Part shown: positions 13,107 through 26,571 of the stretch, piece by piece | How positions within the stretch are numbered: the stretch's first letter is position 1 | Layout of the letters: the number at the start of each line of letters is the position of its first letter | NCBI GenBank assembly: GCA_000499405.2 | Contig: HG738139.1 | Coordinates: 16,575,410 to 16,639,409 of the forward strand | DNA: 64,000 nt | Direction of reading: 5' to 3' | Origin: Onchocerca volvulus | Lineage: Eukaryota; Nematoda; Chromadorea; Rhabditida; Onchocercidae | Position numbers and translations under genes: made by a program | The notes under the pieces: generated by a model | What the model was told of the DNA's origin: nothing | The model's input: the letters and a program-made list of their open reading frames with translations, nothing else | Database searches by the model: none

Positions 13107-13914
13107 CTTAAAGGTTGGAAGGAGCGGAAGGGAGAGAGAATTGAAAGGGAGTTATGCAGGTGCAAGTGACCTTGGAGACAGCTGTGACTGGCTACACCCC
13201 GGTACCGGCATGTATTGCATGCAGTGCGATCTGCTATAACCAGGCGAAAGAGTCAACCTAACCTGTTCTGGTGGAATGAGCGTAAATGACATGTACCAAA
13301 ACAATTTTGATCCCGAATTTATTACAACATCGTTATTTTCCAGATTATCTTGTTCGCATTAATCAGCTCGGAGCATAATTCGTACTGCTTAATGAGTACC
13401 CAGCATGAAGCAACCACAGCTTTGAGGAAGTGGTCGACGTAAGGCGAAGAAGACATCAATGAATTTGTTTGATCATTCGTTTTGCAGTAATGATTGAATT
13501 ATGCTTCACGTTGCAGCTATCTTATGAGTATCGTAAATATTCATCTCAAGATGTATTTCTATTCTAAAATAGTCTTTTAAATAAATGCTTACTGGACAAC
13601 TCGATGTAGAAATGGAAAAAGACTGTTCGCTGTGGATTTCATTGGAGATTGATAATACTAAGCAGTTAAGATAAGCTTGCATCTTGGAATGCTTAAAGGA
13701 AGTTAACTTTTATGAGCGTCACTAGTACCGTATGATTGTGACATATATCACGTGGAAAAGTATATCATGCTTAAATGAGCTTTATAGAAGTTATTCACGT
13801 ACTCTGTGAGCGCTGAACTTTATGAAAGGTCGTAATCCAGTTAATCGAGATAGCACCAATTTTCATCAGTCAATTGCGAAAGTATTTTTCAAGTGCCTCG
13901 AAATACTGTCATTT
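13107..13914 (+). repeat. ~800 bp duplication, copy A (inverse of 40964-41763)
   Basis: Nearly identical to the reverse complement of 40964-41763 over the whole length, with scattered substitutions and small indels (for example a 4-bp difference near 13400). The outer boundaries are sharp: beyond about 13107 and 13914 the flanks are unrelated. A recognisable core near 13195-13235 carries 'ccggtaccggcatgtattgc'. No terminal inverted repeat or target-site duplication is evident, so the mode of duplication is unknown. Confidence 0.85.
13345..13439 (+). other. Exon-like open segment inside copy A
   Basis: An open frame starts after a good acceptor ('ttattttccag') and ends at a donor ('gtaagg'), encoding about 31 residues with 'LISSEHNSYCLMSTQHEA' and 'LRKWS'. 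The second copy at 41.4 kb has a 4-bp deletion that breaks this frame. A second exon-like piece in compatible phase lies at about 14033-14100 ('HDPSDDSDSSSSTLSIQN' before 'gtgaga'). The two could be 5' exons of a gene continuing into the HLH gene at 17 kb, but this is inference. Confidence 0.25.
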
Positions 13915-16900
13915 GATTTCGACATCAATCTCATGTAAACCTCCATGAGTGTGGTAGATAAGTTTGTCATAGCAAGTTCGTCTTTCGCTTGTTTGGAGTA
14001 AAACGATCGCGAGCCATGACATAGGTGCATATTCAAGTTCTTTGCATGATCCATCAGATGATTCGGATTCGAGTTCTAGTACGTTATCAATCCAAAATGT
14101 GAGATTTCAGTTAGCTGTTTTCAACAGTTACTCTGTTGTTATTGCGTTTGTGGCTAGTCCACTGATATCATGTCAATTACTTCTACTATCATGCGATAAC
14201 TATCACTCTTTTTTCTCGTTGTCACTGATCTTAAATTCTCATATTTTGTGATCTTTTTGAACTATTTTTCTGCAATTTGATTGAATGTGATGGTACAGTT
14301 AGTTCTTGTTGTTTATTTTTCTATTACTGTTTATTGCATTCATTTTCAAAAGATCTTTATCATTTTTCTTTCGGAAAATTCGTTCAGAAGTACTACAGAA
14401 TAAAATTTCATGACTGATCATTCTATACTCCAATCCATAATGACAATAGTAGACAAAAGGATTTCTGATACGACATACCAAATTTATTCATTTATTCCAA
14501 ACATCAACAATAAGTGAAAGTGTGAGTGAAGAATGTTACGGTGGACTATTTTACAGAATTTCCGAATAGAAACATAAGGACACTTCTCTTCCTTCCCGAA
14601 ATTTCATGCCAGTTCAGCAGCAAATTCTCCCATTTTGGAATCTTGTTGTGGTTCATGGTGATAAGAAGGAAGGAAGGGGGTTCACAATTCCAACAATCAA
14701 CGGAGAGACAGGTGACAGTAGTAGGGAGGGGCTAATAGGTTGGCTCAGGCTGGCACCCGATAATTTTGTTTCTGTTGCTAGTGCTAGTGCTACTGCTGTT
14801 GTAGTTGTAGCAATAGTAGTAATAGTAGTTAATTTTTGTTATTGTTGTTATTGCTGTCATACTTCGATCATCGTTGTCCTATCTTTAAACTTCGAGTGGA
14901 ATGAGAGAAACTAACTGTTAGCTTAATTAGCTTAGTACTTTTCAGTTGGTATCATCTATCCATTCTAATGATTCTAAAGAAAATAACCTCAAGACGGCAT
15001 ATTTTAAAACATTTCCCTTTTCATAAATATTTTTTCTAGCTTGTTGGCTTATAGATTGCTTTGCCATTGAACTATTGGATATGAAAACAAATAATAGAAG
15101 AACTGATAGTTTTTTGTCTTCCTATTTTTTGCTTAGGCATATTTCATATTGAATCATTCATAATTAAATAGTGATTTCGCATCTGGGCTTCAGAGAATAG
15201 TATATTTTTAATTATTCTACGAATAGATGAACAAGTTTTATAATCAGAATTGTTACAAACGTGTCCTATGCTGAACATAGTAAAGTAGAATCTGGAGTGA
15301 CAATACAATTTCATATTCATACGGTTTTGTCGTCTATAATTAGTCATAGAATAATTATTTTCTGCAACACTGAATTAAAATTGCTTTCAAAATCGAAACC
15401 AACGGAAAATTTATCAGAAGAAAGCAAATATTTGAAAATTAATTTTTCAGATTTACATTGTTCATTTGTCGAAGTTACTATCAGAACGAAATCAAATAAT
15501 GCCTGAAAAAATGCATTTCGGTGGCTTATTTTTGGGCGATACGATTCAGGAAAAAACTCGAACTTTGCTCGGTTGGAATGATGAGGTTTTTTCTCTTTTC
15601 TAAAATGAGAGAGAAATGGGCAATAAACATGATGCATATTCGCCTAGAATTTAGGTAACTGAATTGAAATAAACCGGGATGGCCATTTTTTCCTCATAGC
15701 TAATTAGCCTATTTCACTTTTCATCTTGCTCGTATTTTGAATGATGCAATGATAAACTGGATTAAGCTGATAAGAATGTGTTGGAAGTTCGAATCTTAAC
15801 ACAATCTCATTCTTCGACACCACTCCAAGTCCTGCATTTATATGCATATGATATTTTTGTGGTCTGGTTAGCCTAAGATTTTGACCTTCAGAACATAACT
15901 GTTAGTATCGCTTCCAATGGAATATATCTGTCGTTAGCCACAGATGGATGATAACTGATAAATATCTTTTATTCTATGCAATTCAATTGAGTTTTGCGAA
16001 GTTCTAAAAGCGAAAACAATACTTGCTAAGAATTTACGCTGTTAAAATTTCAACAAGCTCCCTGTTTCAAAAGTTTTAAAACACATTTTTCGGAAATAAA
16101 TATCAAATAACCTAAAATTATTTAGCTTCTTAAATCGGAATACTTTAATATCGTATCTTAATCTCTCCTAGACTACTCAATATATCAATCTCTTTAATAT
16201 ATACCATGCTATGATAAATGATAAGCTTTTTTCGCTTCGTAACACCTGCAGGGGTTGATTGGGAGAGAAAGAAAAGATGGCTCGCAGATGAGAAACCAAT
16301 GATAGCAAGAGAAGATGGCTCACAGATGTGAGATGATGAATTTTCTGAGGAATAAAAACTTGTGCTACTGCTACAGAATTTAGACTATTTCATCAAATAG
16401 GTACTATTTTAACTTTGAAAAGGAGTTATGTGATCAAGCTTTTCCCAATGTTTTTATATGGGTTTGTATTAATAGTTGCGGTGGTTTTTTCTGGGCGTTT
16501 CTCTGCTGTTACCATTATCATCAGTGTTATCTCCGTCCCTTTCTGACTTTTCAAAATTTTTTTCAAGAAATAATTTGTCATGTCTCTTCCACTGTCTATC
16601 TGTCTCCATACATCTCTCAAAGGATAATGTCAATAAGAGTGACAAATAATATTGCTCTCTTCAGACGGCAAGTGGTTCACTGATAACGTGCTACTAGTGA
16701 TGTCACCGTGACAAAAACAGAAATTGATAATGGTAATTAGTAGAGCGATTTAGGTTGAGCCATCTTTTCGGTGTAATTTTGATAGCGCACTAAAAATAAT
16801 CTGTCCGTTTGTTCGCTTTTTTGTCCATCTCATCGACAACATTAATTGTTAAACGCTGAGTGCAGTTCTGCGTGAAATATTCTAGCTCAAAGATTATCCA

Positions 16901-17030
16901 AATGATCTTTTTAATCAATTTAAATAAAATTCATTCATTTTTACATTATTACAGCCAGCAGAAGCAACCAAATTTTATCACTGTTATGTCACTCTTCCGT
17001 GGCATCCGATTTATCTTTAGGAAAGCTATT
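13915..17030. other. Mostly non-coding, contains trinucleotide-rich tract
   Basis: Apart from the exon-like piece near 14033-14100 I see no conserved coding sequence. About 14773-14858 is a degenerate GTT/GTA/GCT-type trinucleotide tract ('gttgtagttgtagcaatag'). The remainder probably serves as upstream or intronic sequence of the HLH gene. Confidence 0.4.
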
Positions 17031-17057
17031 CTTTTTCAGCATTGTTCCACGATTACG

Positions 17058-18812
17058 ATGAATGCTGCGCAGAAATCTATCAACGAGGGTGGCCGGCGTA
17101 TGCTTCATGTAAATAATTCACGACGTCATCCATACATGATTTCAGTTGGGCGTTTACGACGCTACAGTACCAGTTCAAGTTCGACCTGTAGTAGTAGCAG
17201 TAGTAGTGAATATTCGCAACCATCGCCAAGCTACAGTATTGCTTCTTACGAATCACCAAGTCCAGAGCCTTTGGTTTCCCCTTATGCCGCAACTGATTGT
17301 CAATCACCCCATTTAGTACCGTTAGGTCCAATAATACCAGCAACAACAAAAACGGTATCCATGAATACTACTACCTATCGGTCACCAGAACGAGAAGCAC
17401 AAGTTTTCGAAAGGTTGCGACAGCTGGTACCAATGCTGCCGTTTGATAGAAGTGCTTATCAGGTTCGCCATAAACTCTCCTGGACTTATGTTTTGATCCA
17501 AAACAGATAGATCATCGTAGGGAAAGTTTCAGGATCGTGCGATAGTAACTCCATAAATCATTCGAAAGGTATCAACCTTCAACACATATGTAGTACACAT
17601 ATACTATTATTACTATTCTACTATCTTCACCTATAACCTCGCAGCTGTTATTGTTCAGTACACAAGTTTATAGGTTAGCCAGACTTCCACGCCTGTAGGA
17701 AGACTTCAATTTGAAAATTTATCAGTAGCAGATGGGCAATATGACGGGATAACTCAAAAATGATTGCTATATTGAGGGCGAGAATTGCATTTCTTCTGCA
17801 ACATTCTCATTGCACTGCTATTGCATTGCCACAGAATGATTAGAATAGATGGGAAATTAATTAGGAAATGCCTGGAGGCCGTTTATCTCTTACATCATCA
17901 TTCTAAATTGTCTCAGAGAAATTTCATTACAGATATTAATAGAAACAGTTTCACAAGTGATGGATTTAGAGCAGCAACTTGAACAATTGAACGAGCAGAC
18001 AAATAGTGCCAAAAATAGCCTTTGGATTGAACAAAGAAGCTTCATTTCGGATGCTGAAAATGTTAGTAGGCAGCTTGGATTTGATATAGTTGCTGTGCTT
18101 TCCATTTTTGTTTGGCAGGCAGGATCGTTGATACCTTTTTTGTGGATTACTTCTCAGTGACAAGTAGAGAGAAAATGGTTTATAATTATGTTTTTTATTG
18201 CTTTTTCTTTTAAATTTCACGAAAAATTAATTTGATGGATAAAAAGTTTTGAAGAAAATGAAAGATACAAAGGGGAAGAGATGGAAAGAGGAGAGAAGAG
18301 TGGAAAATACGTGTCACATACATCCCGACATGAGCATAGTTTAGTTCTAAGTTCCAGTACATTGCTTATGAGATTTTGTGAACTCACCCAGTGGATATTA
18401 TTGCAAAATATAAGGAAGGAGAAAGATGAATATTTTCCTCTCGGCAGCTTCGGTTTTGTTAAGATTGAATGAGAAACAATCACCCAATTTGTTGTCAAGC
18501 AGTAGCTGCTAATTATTTGAAAGTGGCTTAGATGTCGCTTTGCATTTTTGAGGTAAAGTTTTTGCTGGTAAAAAAAGCCAATAGCTTTTCGCCAAGAATG
18601 TGCACTACTGAGCTAAGGCATGCAGTTTCATTAATGCCAATCTTTTCAATTGATCATATTTGCATAAAATTTAAAGCAAACTTTTTCAATTGCAGAGTGT
18701 CTTTCCGGATGATCTGAAGTCAGTGGATGTGACAGCATTCAAGCATCTTCTTTGTTCCAATCCTCTTTCTGGCGATACTTCGAGAACAATGCATTTCAAC
18801 TTTGTTTCCTAA
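17058..18812 (+). CDS. Helix-loop-helix protein lacking a clear basic region (Id/Emc-like)
   Basis: Exons 17058-17462, 17933-18061 and 18696-18812 are all phase 0 and give 216 residues ending at TAA. The N-terminal ~110 residues are low complexity, with a serine run followed by a Ser/Pro-rich stretch. Residues ~112-160 form the HLH: helix 1 'VFERLRQLVPMLPFD' and, across the first intron, helix 2 'ILIETVSQVMDLEQQLEQL', continuing as a short coiled coil. The spacing resembles Id proteins ('LKELVP...ILQHVIDYI'). The residues before helix 1 ('SPEREAQ') lack the basic DNA-contact cluster, so the protein would be expected to titrate bHLH partners rather than bind DNA; that role is inferred. The start was chosen at 17058 because a strong acceptor ('ctttttcag') lies 18 bases upstream, suitable for trans-splicing. 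The frame is open further upstream, so extra 5' exons are possible. Confidence 0.78.
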
Positions 18813-21880
<3,068 letters not shown>

Positions 21881-22439
21881 CCGCGAGTGATCTCGACGAG
21901 CAGATTCCAAGTCATCTCGCCTCGCTAAACCGAGTTTCAGATGTGTTTTCAGCGAGAATACCATGTTGCTCCTCGTCATCCTACTTCTCCACGTGATGGA
22001 AGTAATTTGTCGGTTCTAAATTTCACTAAGCCAAACTGAAATGGAGTGAAAAGAAGAACTGATTGCATTAGGAAAATTTGTAACACTTCACCATTGATCG
22101 GGGATAGTTTTATTGACTTTATTCCGTCTGTGCTGTCCCTCTTTATCCACCAATCTTACTTTGTCAATGTATTTTATTGCAAGCCCAAAATCGATCAAAA
22201 ATATCGTCTTCTGTTGTTGATTCTCATGTAATCCAGCCATAAAATTACCGCAGGGCGATATGAAATGGCTTCCATAACGAAAAGTATCTCTATTTAACAA
22301 CACAGGTGATTGTTGTTCGTCTGTTCGCGTCCTTGCAACAGCGAAGAGAAATGTTCCAAGCAGAAATTGAAGCAACAGTGCGCCCTCTAATCCAACCTTA
22401 GATTCCTCTTGCCTCCGATAATGTACTAACATTTGATTA

Positions 22440-22589
<150 letters not shown>

Positions 22590-22596
22590 TTAAATC

Positions 22597-22664
22597 ATTC
22601 AAAGCATAAGCCGGACTATGATAAGATGTGCAAATCTTATCATAGTCCGGCTTATGCTTTGAAT
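22597..22664. repeat. Perfect 31-bp inverted repeat with 6-base loop
   Basis: Arms 22597-22627 and 22634-22664 are exact reverse complements around the loop 'gtgcaa'; the inner stem contains 'ccggactatgataagat'. It lies just upstream (in minus orientation) of the helix-E segment of the kinase remnant. The perfect match against a decaying background implies recent formation or selection. Confidence 0.9.
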
Positions 22665-23861
22665 ATTCCTCCTTTACCGGATTGATGTTGTGAACAAGGT
22701 TTCTCGATGCCCTAAATAATTCAGGTAATTCCGAAATTTCAACAATTTGAAGTGAAAATTAAGTTTAAAACCTAGTCTTTTAATAGGTGATTTTTGGAAA
22801 TTCATTTCAGATTCAAAATTTCATTTGCTTGCACATAAATTATTTGTTTACGGAATAAATTGTTTGGTTGCAGAACGTAAATTATTTGTTTATTTGTTAC
22901 AGAACCAGTTGACCTCGCATTATTTGAACACTCAGATAACTTACATGGACGTTCGAAAAGCCTCGAAATGCAATGCTTAAAAAGTAATGAATGTTTCTTT
23001 TAAGATTTGAATTTCATGGAAGTTCTTTAAAATTCTTAAAACATATTTATTAATAACTTACAAAATCCATCTAATATGTTCGATATATCACCGTGCTGCC
23101 GCATGCATTATACTTGCTTCAATGTGTTGCATCGATGTACTGTATTTTTCAGCTTTTACGGCTACATGACGCCTACAATTTTATGATTTTCTGTTGCAAG
23201 CCAGACTGTTCAAAGTCCAAAATTTATCAAGTTCATGAAAAGTCATAAGAACTAGGATAAAAAGATGATGGGTTTGAAGAGATGAAACAAAATTGAGAAA
23301 ATCTACAAAATTAACGAAACAATTTCAAAAAGTAACTGACTAACTTACTTATCCTTCCTGGCTCATTAAATGAATAATGATACATTATTTTGTTAAAAGA
23401 CTGTTCACGCTAGAATCGTAGAAGATGTTGGTCGTATTCATTTGAAAGTGGTTATATTATATATGACTGAACTGCTTATAACCATCACGTTTCCATATTT
23501 CCACGTCAAAAGTGGCGTGAAATTTCGATTGATATGCACACATGACGAGAATTTGTGAGTTATGTAACAGAATAACGCTTCCAGTACTTACAGAAATGAT
23601 TATCAGAGTATTATAATAAGTAATAAACGATATAACATAATGAGTGGTACAACAAAACTACCGAACTACTGAGTAATGGATAAAATGATCGTTTAATAAA
23701 ACACTCAATGATCTAAAATTTCAATAGTGTATTGGTCCCTGGGATGATTTTCAAATATTGTACTGAATTACCTCCCTCATCTGATAGCAGATATCAGCTT
23801 ATTCCTAAAACACTTACTGCTGAGCATTATTACAGTCTTTTGGAATTATTATTTTGAATAA

Positions 23862-23923
23862 AAAGTATGCTCTTTATATTTATTCATTAATGAATCTATG
23901 AATAAATATGAAGAGCATACTTT
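23862..23923. repeat. 26-bp inverted repeat, one mismatch
   Basis: Arms 23862-23887 and 23898-23923 ('aaagtatgctctttatattt' on the left) pair with a single mismatch around a 10-base spacer. It sits within an intron or spacer of the kinase remnant, about 1.2 kb from the perfect 31-bp hairpin. Confidence 0.85.
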
Positions 23924-25539
23924 ATAAATCTGACCACTAGGTTTCATAGATTGGGATCGCTCTTCCAACCCAATAAATTTAACATCTCCAAAGAATCGAC
24001 AGGGAAACCATATGGCACTGTATTAATTGTTATTTTGATTTTTGTAGGTAAATTGCAGGAGTCAATTTTCGACAGCCATCTGCACCTGCCTTAGCAGGAC
24101 AATTTTCGAAGTTCTCGGGAATGCTACGAGTGAGGCTACTCGCCTAAGAATTATAGTAGAGTAATGACGCACGAATGGGATGTAATAAGGAATTTTTGCA
24201 AAATACTGTGAATTCAACCATAGTGAATTTTATCAAATTATCCGATAAGTGAATCAATACCATATCTTGCTATGGCTCCTTTCAATATTTTAAAGTCCCC
24301 GAAATAGTAATATATTAGTTGCAATTGTTCGAACTGTTGACACATCTCTTTATTAAGATCCTTCAAACATACAGCACATGTGAGTATGTTTGTAAAAAAA
24401 AAAGCATGATTTTCAATAACAAATGAGTTTTTCTAGAAATGAGCCATAAAAGATAAATTATACAAGCTAATAATCTCCCATAGTTGTGATTCGAGAAAGA
24501 TATTTTACGAGTTCTGGGAGATTTTCCTCTCCGTAATTGAGTTACACAAATACAACAAGGCAGGAGAAGTTATGTGTCGTGTAGTGCGAAAATTTTTCCT
24601 GCGTACATGACACATAGAGAAAGAAATCTCGAGTTTCGTCTGTTCTGAAGTAATATGTATTCCTACAGTATTGTAGTATACAAATATCAAATTTCTCGTT
24701 ATCATTACAAAAACAAATAAAATATGGTATATTGTTGTTGTTATAATAAATATTGAGTAAAAGATACTATCAAAACTAATATGCATTAATTGCAGCGCGA
24801 GCTGGAAATAAGGTTGGATGTTTCGCATGGAACGACTTGGAAAGACGGGCACGCTTCTCAGCAGTGCACCTCAAATAATCCCTAAACGTGTTCGTTAGAA
24901 GATCGTATCCATACATATATCTAATTGGTAATATTTCTTACCAATTATCGTACATCCATGCCACAAGTACATGTTCAGAGCACGACTCGGAAAGAGGCAC
25001 TTAACGTTAAAGACGTAATGGTACAATGAAAATTTCTCGAGTGCAAAAATCGTAGGATAATATGCGATATGCGGAATGCTTTGCTATTACTTAATATCGG
25101 CAAAACAAAACAGGCCATCAAATCGTGTTTCTATTATTGTCCTCAGTTCTGGTTGGACATTTGTTATTGTTATGACAGAATCAGTTCCCAGAATTGTCAT
25201 CCCAATCTGAATTAATAGCTCCTTTCTTCTTTCTGTTAGCTACTAATTTACATAAAGAAAGAAGAGTGATTACTGTGGCGCACAATATGCGACAACAAAA
25301 TAAGAAATGACCAGCTAAAGTTGACTGAAACGAACTTAACTAACTTACGTTAGCTTCACTCTCGTATACGATACCATATCCATCTTCACCGATAACCTTA
25401 TACAACTGATATGTGTGTGCATTGCTTTTTACCAGTTCCTTCAGTTTCTTTAGACGATCTTTCTCGGTGGAGTATGCACAAGCCAATGATGGTTGATGTG
25501 ATGGACGTGAAGGTGATACAGGCAGCATGTATACCAAGC

Positions 25540-26530
25540 CGACGGTTATTAAAAAAAGACTCGGGATTACATACTTAATGTTTATTGCTGTGAACCAATC
25601 TATGCAAATTTAGTACCGAAAAAGAAACAACAGTGAGTATTAACCGGAAAGCCCGCGCTATTCAATTGTAACAAAATAGAATAATGTATTCGTCGAGAAA
25701 TATCCTGCTTTTTGATGGATTTCTTCAGAATTCCCACTTAAATTTTCAAATATTTCAGACCTTGAATCAAGAATATCATATAAATTTACTGCAAATTCAA
25801 GTTATATTCTATTTTCAAAATCATCTAAATGCAAGAGATGTATTAAAAGTAACATATTGCTTGATGACATGAGATGCGTCACTGCAGGCAGTCGTAATGT
25901 CAGGTTCAGCTGTATAGCCTCAATGAGAACAGTGAACTCAAACAATACCGAATGGACCAAATTGATTCCATTTTGCATCGAAAATTTTGAAGAACAAATG
26001 GCTAAATACGGAACTGGCGGTGTTTCATAGCAGTATTGTTGTAATATGTATTGTAGATCGTTAATAAAAATTGCATTTGTTTAACGAGGGAAGAGTTAAT
26101 ACTCAATAAACAGTGATAGCCAGCACGATTCAGTCGATTTGAGAACAACAGAAAAGAGATGGAAAAAAGGAATTTGTTTTTCGGTTTGAGATGTCAATTC
26201 CTTCATCAAACACCACTATTTCAATTCAATAAAAAATATGTGATGAGTAATTAAAAGTGTATTTTTTAAAGCCAGTCAACTTTTTACTTCAAATTTTTTC
26301 AAAAAAATGCCGGAATTTTCCAGATATGGATCTTCCGCTTTGTCCTACCTTTTTCTGATCCGACAACTTTTCCCTTCCGAAGTTGAATTACAGTCACACG
26401 CAAAGCAAATAAATTTTAGAAAAAAATACATCTTCGGAGGTGATTATTTGAAAACTATATGCGGATACATCCCATCGTTTTTACCTACATATGAATAAAA
26501 CTAAATGAACAACTGTAATGTTCTATCAAA
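25540..26530. other. Intergenic, no gene seen
   Basis: Separates the end of the CDK10 gene from the 5' end of the kinase remnant. Short open frames at 25684-25872 and 26307-26498 on the plus strand lack recognisable motifs and splice context. Confidence 0.45.
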
Positions 26531-26536
26531 TTTATT
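26531..26536 (-). promoter_or_regulatory. Poly(A) signal AATAAA for CDK10
   Basis: AATAAA on the minus strand, about 36 bases after the CDK10 stop codon, a normal distance for a short nematode 3' UTR. Confidence 0.5.
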
Positions 26537-26571
26537 AGCAAAGTTTCCACAACCAGAAAACAGTGCTGATA

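Noticed and set aside
15780..15810. tRNA B-box-like 'agttcgaatct'
   Set aside because: No matching A box or cloverleaf stems could be traced around it.
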